From JBCBXA01 sp039816825 (GTDB lineage Bacteria > Pseudomonadota > Alphaproteobacteria > Rhizobiales > Rhizobiaceae): DNA of 5,919 nt. The position numbers and the translations under genes are program-made. Shown piece after piece: positions 1-5,882 of the stretch (position 1 is the stretch's first letter; every line of letters starts with the position of its first letter). The DNA lies in assembly GCA_039816825.1 (NCBI GenBank), contig JBCBXA010000135.1:1-5919 (forward strand), in the 5' to 3' direction. The notes beneath the pieces were generated by a model. It saw only the letters and a list, made by a program, of their open reading frames with translations. It was not told the DNA's origin and did not search any database.

Positions 1-1265
<1,265 letters not shown>

Positions 1266-1266
<1 letters not shown>

Positions 1267-1294
1267 GCGAGGAGGATTTCACTCCCGGCTCGCT
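1266..1294 (+). other. Weak imperfect hairpin after ftsY stop
   Basis: AGCGAG at 1266-1271 can pair with CTCGCT at 1289-1294, and GAG (1272-1274) with CTC (1282-1284), leaving a four-base bulge. There is no T-run after it, so it is not a standard intrinsic terminator. It could protect the 3' end of the ftsY mRNA. A strong Shine-Dalgarno-like GAGGAGG lies in the 5' arm, but no start codon sits at a usable distance behind it. Confidence 0.3.
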
Positions 1295-1382
1295 ATTCGC
1301 CAGTCTGATACTGCTATACCCCTCAATCATGGGGGACAGATCGGAGGGTTATGAATCACCTCGCGCTGCGTGCACGTTTGAG

Positions 1383-1547
1383 ATGTCGATCATTCGTGCG
1401 TTGAAGGAGCGCGGCTTGTTGAGATTCATCTATGGAATAGGCGTTTCCACCGCTCTCGCTTGCCTTTGGGCGGCGGCGACGTTGCAACCGGCCAACGCCA
1501 CAAACCTAGCGGTTTCCGAACCCACCTGCACTCATTCGGAGGCATAA
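1383..1547 (+). CDS. Possible small exported peptide, hypothetical
   Basis: This is an uncertain short ORF of 54 codons from ATG 1383 to TAA 1545-1547, and I do not recognise the product. Its middle reads like a Sec signal peptide: a basic Arg/Lys-containing start, a hydrophobic core with Gly-Val-Ser-Thr-Ala-Leu-Ala-Cys-Leu, and an Ala-Asn-Ala end (1489-1497) fitting an AxA cleavage site. Only about 15 residues would remain after cleavage, including one Cys. ATG 1383 has no good Shine-Dalgarno. TTG 1416 in the same frame does: AAGGAG at 1404-1409 with six bases between, giving 43 residues. The longer ATG at 1329 adds a charged leader and is less likely. It could equally be chance ORF sequence upstream of the RNA candidate. 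Confidence 0.3.
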   Translation: MSIIRALKERGLLRFIYGIGVSTALACLWAAATLQPANATNLAVSEPTCTHSEA

Positions 1548-1549
1548 CT

Positions 1550-1703
1550 GGTTTTGGCGTCTTCACGTCCTGATTGAACGACACGCAGCCCATGGGAAGA
1601 GTGTCCCTCCGCACTTCCCGCGTTTCCAAACGCACCGCCTCCCGTATGGCAAACTTTGGGGCAAACGACGGGTCAAAGGGCGCTTCTATGAAGCGCCCTT
1701 TTT
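1550..1703 (+). ncRNA. Candidate structured sRNA with CCTCC anti-Shine-Dalgarno motifs
   Basis: This gene-poor stretch ends in a very strong intrinsic terminator and contains consecutive hairpins. The first (1594-1619) has a GGGA..AGTGT arm pairing with GCACT-TCCC around a two-base bulge and exposes loop CCCTCC (1605-1610). The second is the perfect inverted repeat GCGTTTCCAAACGC (1620-1633). A CCTCCC follows at 1638-1643, and CCCGT (1641-1645) can pair with ACGGG (1668-1672). CCTCC in a loop is complementary to Shine-Dalgarno sequences. This recalls the alphaproteobacterial 'cuckoo'/alpha-r14 sRNAs known for CCUCCUCCC loop motifs, but the exact motif is not present, so family membership is inference. 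The 5' end is a guess, since no clear promoter was found. The alternative is that this is merely the 3' UTR of an upstream transcript. Confidence 0.4.
1675..1703 (+). terminator. Strong rho-independent terminator
   Basis: AAAGGGCGCTTC (1675-1686) pairs perfectly over 12 bp with GAAGCGCCCTTT (1690-1701), with a TAT loop and five consecutive T at 1699-1703. It ends plus-strand transcription from ftsY or from the sRNA candidate and insulates the TauE-family gene. The minus-strand run is only three T, so reverse termination would be weaker. Confidence 0.92.
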
Positions 1704-1771
1704 CCATTCTTTGAGCCAAAGGTCTCGGCAGCCGACATAGCCCGCCATCAACGGAGCGCTTGGATATTCCA

Positions 1772-1789
1772 AAAGTGCAGAGGCACTTT
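1772..1789. other. Perfect 7-bp hairpin in the tauE upstream region
   Basis: AAAGTGC (1772-1778) and GCACTTT (1783-1789) form a 7-bp stem with loop AGAG. No T-run follows on the plus strand. On the minus strand the stem ends in TTTT, which would be a poor terminator. It may be an operator-like palindrome or a leader hairpin about 80 bases before the TauE-family start. I see nothing else supportable in 1704-1870 and no convincing promoter. Confidence 0.4.
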
Positions 1790-1870
1790 GCCATTTTCTG
1801 CGGCTAGCTCTGGCGGCCCTGTTCGTGCGACTGGTCTTCGGGGCTGTTGTGCGTTCTAAAGGGGCTGACC

Positions 1871-2656
1871 ATGCTGGAATTTGTTTTTGCTCCGCTGGCC
1901 AATCCCTGGTTTTACGCAGTGGCGATCCCGGCTCTTTTCATCGTCGGGCTGACGAAGGGCGGGCTGGGTGGTCTTGGCGCCGTGTTCGGCGTTCCCATCA
2001 TGAGCCTTGTGATCAACCCGGTTCAGGCAGCGGCCATCATGCTGCCGATCATGATTGTCATGGATGTCATGGGCGTGGTCTCCTGGCGCGCCAAGTTTCA
2101 TCCAGGCATCATGAAGGCCATGTTGCCCGGCGCGATCGTGGGCGTCGCGGTGGGCTGGTTTTTTGCCGCATCCTTATCGTCTGACTGGATCCGCATCATT
2201 GTGGCGCTGGTTGCGCTCGGCTTCCTGCTCAATGAGTGGTTTGGCACCAAGGCCAAGACCGCTGAGCCGCGCAAAGTCGAAGACACCAGGGCGGCCGGTG
2301 CGTTCTGGGGCGCTGCGTCTGGTTTCACTAGTTTTGTAGCCCATGCAGGGTCACCGCCCTATCAGGTCTACACCCAGCCCATGCGCCTTGAGCCGACCTA
2401 TTTCGCGTCCACGGCGATCTGCTTCTTTGCGGTGGTCAACGCGATCAAGCTCATTCCATATTTCGCGCTGGGCCAGTTTGATGCCACCAATCTGGCGACC
2501 TCAGCGGTGTTGCTACCGCTTGTGCCTTTGTCCGTCTACACCGGCGTTTGGCTGGCCAAACGCATCCCGAAAAGAATCTTTTACGCTGTGTTGAATTCCC
2601 TCTTGTTCATATTGTCTTTGCAACTTATGTGGCAGGGGGTTTCGGGGCTCGTCTGA
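1871..2656 (+). CDS. TauE/SafE-family (sulfite exporter/permease) membrane protein
   Basis: This is an inner-membrane protein of 261 residues, the usual size for the TauE/SafE (UPF0721) family. Members are proposed to export or take up small anions such as sulfite, sulfoacetate or organic acids; the substrate here cannot be told. About seven to eight hydrophobic segments are visible. The two-repeat plan of the family shows as a Gly-rich VGLTKGGLGGLGAVFGVPIM stretch (residues 25-44) and a second-half counterpart GFTSFVAHAGSPP (151-163), each followed by a helix. A charged loop (about 124-141) separates the halves. ATG 1871 is chosen because AAAGGGG (1858-1864) lies six bases upstream; an in-frame TTG at 1847 lacks such a site. 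The stop is TGA 2654-2656. Sulfur-metabolism genes that often accompany this family are absent, so context gives no substrate hint. Confidence 0.9.
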   Translation: MLEFVFAPLANPWFYAVAIPALFIVGLTKGGLGGLGAVFGVPIMSLVINPVQAAAIMLPIMIVMDVMGVVSWRAKFHPGIMKAMLPGAIVGVAVGWFFAASLSSDWIRIIVALVALGFLLNEWFGTKAKTAEPRKVEDTRAAGAFWGAASGFTSFVAHAGSPPYQVYTQPMRLEPTYFASTAICFFAVVNAIKLIPYFALGQFDATNLATSAVLLPLVPLSVYTGVWLAKRIPKRIFYAVLNSLLFILSLQLMWQGVSGLV

Positions 2657-2736
2657 GCGCCAAACTTTTCTTTTCAACAGCCGCAAGCCAGCACAATGGA
2701 TGCTGACCCAGGGCCTTGGTAGCTTAGGAGTTGCCG

Positions 2737-2868
2737 ATGTCTGCCTACATGATCCTCAACGCCATGTCTCATTCTCCAGCCGGTTCCCTGACGGGTGCCA
2801 CGTCGCTGGTGACGGGTTCCTCGCAGCTGACCAAAAAGACCGACAAACCGACCAAGAGCGCTCGCTGA
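2737..2868 (+). CDS. Small 43-residue ORF upstream of asd, hypothetical or leader peptide
   Basis: ATG 2737 is preceded by AGGAG (2726-2730) with six bases between, an excellent ribosome binding site; the stop is TGA 2866-2868. I recognise no family. The peptide is Ser/Thr-rich, lacks a membrane helix or Cys, and ends with TKKTDKPTK (residues 32-40) before Ser-Ala-Arg. Eight of those nine residues are Lys, Thr or Asp. These are products or precursor of the pathway whose branch-point enzyme, Asd, begins 116 bases downstream. That suggests a regulatory leader peptide, but it may be an ordinary small protein with a basic tail. A 77-codon ORF in another frame (2700-2933) overlaps it and has no comparable ribosome binding site. 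Confidence 0.5.
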   Translation: MSAYMILNAMSHSPAGSLTGATSLVTGSSQLTKKTDKPTKSAR

Positions 2869-2895
2869 TCGCTTTCCCGTGCCGTCGCCTTTGCT

Positions 2896-2940
2896 TTCCC
2901 CTCTGGCGCACAGCGCTCGGGGCGAATAGTTAGAGGGGAA
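2896..2940 (+). promoter_or_regulatory. asd leader stem-loop, 9-bp closing stem
   Basis: TTCCCCTCT (2896-2904) pairs perfectly with AGAGGGGAA (2932-2940). The 27 bases inside hold a small GCGC-ACA-GCGC hairpin (2906-2916). No T-run follows, so it is not a terminator. It lies between the 43-codon ORF and asd and is best described as a structured 5' leader element. It does not match a lysine riboswitch that I can recognise. Confidence 0.5.
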
Positions 2941-2955
2941 TTCAGGTAACGGGAG

Positions 2956-2979
2956 CCGGGCTTATGTATAGCCCGGAGA
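2956..2979 (+). promoter_or_regulatory. Hairpin covering the start of the asd Shine-Dalgarno
   Basis: CCGGGCT (2956-2962) pairs over 7 bp with AGCCCGG (2970-2976), with loop TATGTAT. The last two G of the stem are the first bases of the asd ribosome binding site GGAGA (2975-2979), six to seven bases before ATG 2985. The alternative upstream ATG 2964 lies in the loop. Folding should lower initiation at asd unless something opens it. Confidence 0.6.
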
Positions 2980-2984
2980 TTAGC

Positions 2985-4016
2985 ATGGGTTTCAAAGTCG
3001 CCATCATCGGCGCCACAGGCAATGTGGGCCGAGAGATGTTGGACATTTTCGACGAGCGGGGCTTTCCCGCCGACGAGGTGGTTCCGCTCGCGTCTCGCAG
3101 GTCAGTTGGCAAGGAAGTGTCGTTCGGCGACCGGACACTCAAGTGCCGGTCGCTGGATGATTATGACTTTGCCGGAACCGATATCGCTCTGATGAGTGCC
3201 GGTGGCTCTATCTCCAAGGAGTGGGCCCCGAAGATCGCGGCTGCAGGAGCAGTTGTGATCGATAACTCTTCGGCTTGGCGGTATGATCCCGACGTCCCCC
3301 TCGTGGTTCCGGAAGTAAACCCCGAGGCCCTCGACCTTGCCCATAAGAAGGGCATTGTCGCCAATCCTAACTGCTCGACGGCACAACTCGTGGTGGCGCT
3401 GAAGCCGCTGCACGACCGGGCGACCGTCAAGCGCGTTGTCATCTCGACCTACCAGTCTGTTTCTGGCGCCGGCAAAGAGGGTATGGACGAACTGTTCGAC
3501 CAGTCCCGCGCCGTCTTTGTGGCCGACCCCATCACACCGCAGAAGTTCCAGAAGCGCATCGCCTTCAACTGTATTCCGCAGATCGATGTGTTCATGGATG
3601 ATGGGTCGACCAAGGAAGAGTGGAAGGTTGTGGCCGAGACCAAGAAGATGGTCGATCCCAAAATCAAGGTCAGCTGCACTGCCGTGCGCGTACCGGTCTT
3701 CGTGAGTCACTCTGAAGCGGTGAACATCGAATTCGAAGACGAGATCTCCGCTGATGAGGCCCGTGAGATCCTGCGGGACGCGCCGGGTTGTCAGGTTTTC
3801 GACAAGCGCGAAGATGGCGGCTACACCACGCCATACGAAGCGGCTGGTGATGACGCGGTTTACATCAGCCGTATCCGCGAGGACCCAACGGTCGATAGCG
3901 GTCTGAATATGTGGGTCGTCTCGGACAATCTGCGCAAGGGCGCTGCCCTCAACACTGTCCAGATCGCGGAAGCCATGATCGAGCGTGGCCTGCTCAAGCG
4001 GCAGGTCGCTGCCTAG
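2985..4016 (+). CDS. asd: Aspartate-semialdehyde dehydrogenase
   Basis: Asd reduces L-aspartyl-4-phosphate with NADPH to aspartate-4-semialdehyde. This cytosolic step feeds the Lys/diaminopimelate, Thr and Met branches, so it is normally essential for the cell wall. The protein is 343 residues, typical for bacterial Asd. Visible are the NADP-binding GATGNVG (residues 9-15), SAGGS (71-75), NSSAWR with Arg99, the catalytic Cys130 in NPNCST, Gln157 in TYQSVSGAGKEG, and the substrate/catalytic Arg235 and His242 in RVPVFVSH. All key residues are present. ATG 2985 is preferred over ATG 2964 because homologues start with Met-Gly-x-Lys-Val-Ala and GGAGA lies close upstream; the earlier start would sit in a hairpin loop. 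The stop is TAG 4014-4016. It is not beside leuB or other pathway genes here. The preceding leader structures suggest translational control. Confidence 0.97.
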   Translation: MGFKVAIIGATGNVGREMLDIFDERGFPADEVVPLASRRSVGKEVSFGDRTLKCRSLDDYDFAGTDIALMSAGGSISKEWAPKIAAAGAVVIDNSSAWRYDPDVPLVVPEVNPEALDLAHKKGIVANPNCSTAQLVVALKPLHDRATVKRVVISTYQSVSGAGKEGMDELFDQSRAVFVADPITPQKFQKRIAFNCIPQIDVFMDDGSTKEEWKVVAETKKMVDPKIKVSCTAVRVPVFVSHSEAVNIEFEDEISADEAREILRDAPGCQVFDKREDGGYTTPYEAAGDDAVYISRIREDPTVDSGLNMWVVSDNLRKGAALNTVQIAEAMIERGLLKRQVAA

Positions 4017-4033
4017 CGGCTTAAGCAAGATAT

Positions 4034-4053
4034 CCTCGGGCGCGAGCCCGAGG
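4034..4053. terminator. GNRA-capped hairpin between convergent genes
   Basis: CCTCGGGC (4034-4041) pairs perfectly over 8 bp with GCCCGAGG (4046-4053) around a GCGA tetraloop of the stable GNRA class. It lies between the asd stop and the convergent minus-strand gene, where a shared terminator is expected. Neither strand has a T-run, so it may act as an mRNA 3'-end stabiliser or a weak terminator. Confidence 0.6.
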
Positions 4054-4069
4054 GCCCAGCATCCGAAGC

Positions 4070-4516
4070 CTACTCAGAACAGCTTTCGTCGCGCGCTTCC
4101 TGGATCATCGTTGCAATGCGCCCATCGTCCGTGAACGTCATGGTTTCGACCGTTCCATACGGGTCGCCGGCGGCGAAGCGGTAACAAACATGGACGACGT
4201 AGACGGCGTCCTCAATGCTCGCGATGGCATGGTCGATGGCGCCGCCTTCCATGACGTTGGCCCACTCACCAAGACTGTCCACAAACTCCGCGCCGGTCTG
4301 CTCAATGTCGAGATCACGCAGCTCGATCTGCGCATCCTCCGCCAGTTTGAAGGCCACGGCGACCTCATTCACAGGCTCTGAGATGGCCGCGTAGAACTGG
4401 TTCACCGTGCCTGTGAGCCCCTGAGGCGTAGTTGCAGAGATCGAGCTTTCAGCGGCAGCCACGACGGTTGTGCTAGCGACAAATGTTGCGGCGAGAACGA
4501 GGCGAGAAGCGAGCAT
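4070..4516 (-). CDS. Small exported NTF2/SnoaL-like protein, hypothetical
   Basis: The protein is 148 residues with a probable Sec signal peptide: MLASRLVLAA, a hydrophobic stretch, then VVAAA with cleavage likely near residue 22. The mature part of about 126 residues is acidic. It resembles the cone-shaped NTF2-like fold, with an N-terminal helix (FYAAISEPVNE, 41-51) and late strands VYVVHVCYRFA and VETMTFTDDGRIATM (about 105-137) with the usual DGRI turn. Function is unknown; such proteins often bind small molecules or act as secreted lipid or peptide binders. Two Cys (111 and 146) could form a periplasmic disulfide. The start is set by AGGAG (plus coordinates 4523-4527) six bases before the ATG; an in-frame ATG at 4558 has no such site. 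It follows tetR on the same strand but the gap and structure between them argue for its own transcript. Confidence 0.75.
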   Translation of the reverse strand: MLASRLVLAATFVASTTVVAAAESSISATTPQGLTGTVNQFYAAISEPVNEVAVAFKLAEDAQIELRDLDIEQTGAEFVDSLGEWANVMEGGAIDHAIASIEDAVYVVHVCYRFAAGDPYGTVETMTFTDDGRIATMIQEARDESCSE

Positions 4517-4570
4517 GGAGTTCTCCTGTGTAGCGATTTGGCAATCTAAACTATTCAAGGGGTCGGACGA

Positions 4571-4616
4571 TACCCAGTTTCCGCTTTGCGGACAGAGCGT
4601 TCTGTCGCTGTGGGTA
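4571..4616 (-). other. Three-way-junction-like inverted repeat upstream of NTF2-like gene
   Basis: An outer stem TACCCA (4571-4576)/TGGGTA (4611-4616) encloses two hairpins: TCCGC-TTT-GCGGA (4580-4592) and CAGA-GCGT-TCTG (4593-4604). All three stems are perfect. The element lies between the tetR stop and the NTF2-like start, so as minus-strand RNA it would be a tetR 3' end or a leader of the exported-protein gene. No T-run follows, so it is not a plain terminator. Confidence 0.5.
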
Positions 4617-4632
4617 CGCTAAGGTCTGTTTC

Positions 4633-5241
4633 TTACTCAAACACAGAAAGGGCGAGTTGAAAGACCTTCGCGATATCTTCCTGCAAAACGCCCTGCCTTT
4701 GCATGTTCATGATACTTGCGATTTGGGCGTCGATGTAGATTGAAGCCGTGCGCGGCAAGATGGACGAATTCAACTCACCGTTCGCTCTTGCTCTTTCAAT
4801 CCATGCTTGCAGGACATTCACGGACAAGTCTCGAAATTCGTCGACTTTTGCTCTTGTCTGTTCGCCCAAGCGGTCTCGGCATTGGCACATATCGACGAAT
4901 AAGCAGCCCAGAGGCATGCCGTATTCCCGATGGTCACGCAGAATGTACTCTTTCAAGGCAACTAGCGCAGCGTCGAATGGTTGCTCTACGGCCAACATCT
5001 CATACAGCGGTGCCAGCGTCATTTTGTGATAGTCAGTGAGAACGGCCCGTTTCAATCCGTCTTCGCCGCCGAATTCCTGATACAGCGACGGCTTCGATAC
5101 CTTTGCCAGCTTGCATACTGCGTTTAGCGAAACCTCAGATTGTCCTTCTTCCCAATAGGCATTCATCGCAACCGCAATCACGTGGTTGCGATCGAATGTT
5201 CTTGGGCGTCCGCGCGGGGCTTTCTTGTCAGCTGTTGGCAT
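4633..5241 (-). CDS. TetR/AcrR-family transcriptional regulator
   Basis: This is a 202-residue protein, the standard size for dimeric TetR repressors. The N-terminal DNA-binding domain begins with a basic GRPRTFD arm (11-17) and helix VIAVAMNAYWEEG. The helix-turn-helix follows at about 38-58, with recognition part VSKPSLYQEFG. The rest is a helical ligand/dimer domain. That domain has GCLFVDMCQC (112-121) with Cys113, Cys119 and Cys121, a possible thiol or electrophile sensor, though the ligand is unknown. The start ATG (5239-5241) has no visible Shine-Dalgarno; the predicted transcript start is only about 14 bases upstream, so the leader is very short. It is divergent from the membrane protein gene, and the shared intergenic region carries paired palindromic boxes, so autoregulation and control of that neighbour are likely. 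Base composition is more A+T-rich than ftsY or asd. Confidence 0.92.
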   Translation of the reverse strand: MPTADKKAPRGRPRTFDRNHVIAVAMNAYWEEGQSEVSLNAVCKLAKVSKPSLYQEFGGEDGLKRAVLTDYHKMTLAPLYEMLAVEQPFDAALVALKEYILRDHREYGMPLGCLFVDMCQCRDRLGEQTRAKVDEFRDLSVNVLQAWIERARANGELNSSILPRTASIYIDAQIASIMNMQRQGVLQEDIAKVFQLALSVFE

Positions 5242-5246
5242 TTAAA

Positions 5247-5260
5247 TACCGAATGGTTTT
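5247..5260. promoter_or_regulatory. Putative TetR operator O1
   Basis: TACCGAATGGTTTT contains the palindrome ACC-GAAT-GGT (5248-5257). It is an inverted copy of O2 with 12 of 14 bases matching. It covers the expected tetR transcript start and ends six bases before the tetR start codon, so binding would block tetR. The cognate regulator is inferred from position. Confidence 0.72.
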
Positions 5261-5261
5261 T

Positions 5262-5291
5262 ATTATTGACAGGCCTTCCGTTAAATTGTAA
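5262..5291 (-). promoter_or_regulatory. Putative tetR promoter
   Basis: Read on the minus strand, -35 TTACAA (5286-5291) and -10 AATAAT (5262-5267, five of six to consensus) are 18 bases apart; TTTACA one base earlier gives 19. The -10 overlaps the -35 of the divergent promoter, so the two promoters share DNA. Confidence 0.5.
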
Positions 5292-5294
5292 AAC
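5266..5294 (+). promoter_or_regulatory. Putative promoter of the membrane protein gene
   Basis: A perfect -35 TTGACA (5266-5271), a 17-base spacer and -10 TAAAAC (5289-5294, four of six to consensus) precede the gene at 5327. The -10 overlaps operator O2, so a bound repressor would directly block polymerase. Confidence 0.65.
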
Positions 5295-5303
5295 CACTTG
5301 GTA
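5290..5303. promoter_or_regulatory. Putative TetR operator O2
   Basis: AAAACCACTTGGTA contains the palindrome ACCA-CT-TGGT (5293-5302). Its reverse complement matches O1 at 12 of 14 positions. The box centres are 43 bases apart, about four helical turns, placing both on nearly the same DNA face. It overlaps the plus-strand -10. Confidence 0.75.
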
Positions 5304-5326
5304 CTAAATCTCAAGCGAGAAGCACA

Positions 5327-5860
5327 ATGAGTGAGCTTACAATTTCAAGTTTAGGCCTGATGCTCCTGATTGTGCCGGTTCTGGTTCATGGGATCGAAGT
5401 GCTTTTTCCTACACAAGCCCGGTGGGTTGTGAACTGGGTTTTGCCTTTATTTGCGCCGGCTCTGCCTAGTCGTGCCAAGTCCCTGCAGCTTAATGAACAG
5501 CTAGCGATGATGGATGCGGCAGTTCAAGCAGCCCCTGATGGCAAGAAAGGTGCAGGGCAGGATTATGTGTTCCTCCTGATGTTTGAACAGCGACAAGGCG
5601 CAATTTGCTTCGCAGCTGCCGCAGTGGGCGCGCTCTACGGTTTGACCCTCGGTCTTGCTGATCGCGATGCATTGCACCTTGTGTTTGGTACTGTTGCGCT
5701 ATTGATGATGCTTGTGAATGCAAATCAGGCAGGGTTTCCGTTGTTTGGGAACCACCCGAGAGTGTCGACCAACGGAAAGCATGTCGGGTTTGTCTTCACA
5801 TCATTCTGGCTCCTTGCAACCGGCCTGAATTGGCTTGGACTGACCTACGCACTGGCTTGA
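5327..5860 (+). CDS. Small multi-pass membrane protein, hypothetical
   Basis: The 177-residue family is not recognised. Four likely membrane helices are visible at about 6-27, 91-111, 115-133 and 152-175. A shorter hydrophobic stretch at 33-47 (VVNWVLPLFAPALP) may be a re-entrant or fifth segment. A hydrophilic loop of about 35 residues (48-82) sits after the first block. No catalytic motif stands out; the GFPLFGNHPR turn (136-145) before the last helix is the most distinctive part. ATG 5327 follows GAGAAG (5317-5322) by four bases; the stop is TGA 5858-5860. It is transcribed divergently from tetR with a consensus-like promoter overlapped by an operator box, so it is probably induced when the regulator releases DNA. 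By analogy with TetR neighbours it could serve in transport or stress response, but the sequence gives no direct evidence. Confidence 0.82.
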   Translation: MSELTISSLGLMLLIVPVLVHGIEVLFPTQARWVVNWVLPLFAPALPSRAKSLQLNEQLAMMDAAVQAAPDGKKGAGQDYVFLLMFEQRQGAICFAAAAVGALYGLTLGLADRDALHLVFGTVALLMMLVNANQAGFPLFGNHPRVSTNGKHVGFVFTSFWLLATGLNWLGLTYALA

Positions 5861-5861
5861 A

Positions 5862-5882
5862 GCGGCCTCTCGTGCGAGGCGC
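5862..5882 (+). other. Short hairpin after the membrane protein gene
   Basis: GCCTC (5865-5869) pairs with GAGGC (5876-5880) around a six-base loop, and GC/GC at the ends adds two pairs past a bulged G. It starts two bases after the stop codon. No T-run follows, so termination is uncertain. Nothing else is supportable in the last 37 bases. Confidence 0.35.

Noticed and set aside
1351..1404. 17-codon mini-ORF after ftsY whose stop touches AAGGAG at 1404
   Set aside because: GGAGGG is only two bases before its ATG, too close for good initiation, and the peptide is Arg-rich and nondescript.
1550..1703. SRP RNA or 6S RNA assignment for the structured region
   Set aside because: No conserved SRP Alu/S-domain GGAAGCAGC-type loop and no long closing stem with a central bubble typical of 6S were found.
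1426..1794. 122-codon minus-strand ORF across the post-ftsY region
   Set aside because: It runs through the intrinsic terminator hairpin, has no Shine-Dalgarno before its ATG, and shows no family-like composition.
2700..2933. 77-codon plus-strand ORF between tauE and asd
   Set aside because: It overlaps the 43-codon ORF that has the much better ribosome binding site, and it extends into the leader stem. Composition is not protein-like.
2896..2984. Lysine riboswitch or other known riboswitch before asd
   Set aside because: The leader is short and lacks the multi-helix core and conserved loops of the lysine riboswitch; only simple stem-loops can be seen.
3102..4028. 308-codon minus-strand ORF antisense to asd
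   Set aside because: Long antisense ORFs are common opposite GC-biased genes. The plus strand encodes a complete Asd with all catalytic residues.
4748..5029. Plus-strand ORFs opposite tetR (also 4716-5039)
   Set aside because: They are antisense shadows. The minus strand has a full-length TetR-family protein with a clear helix-turn-helix.
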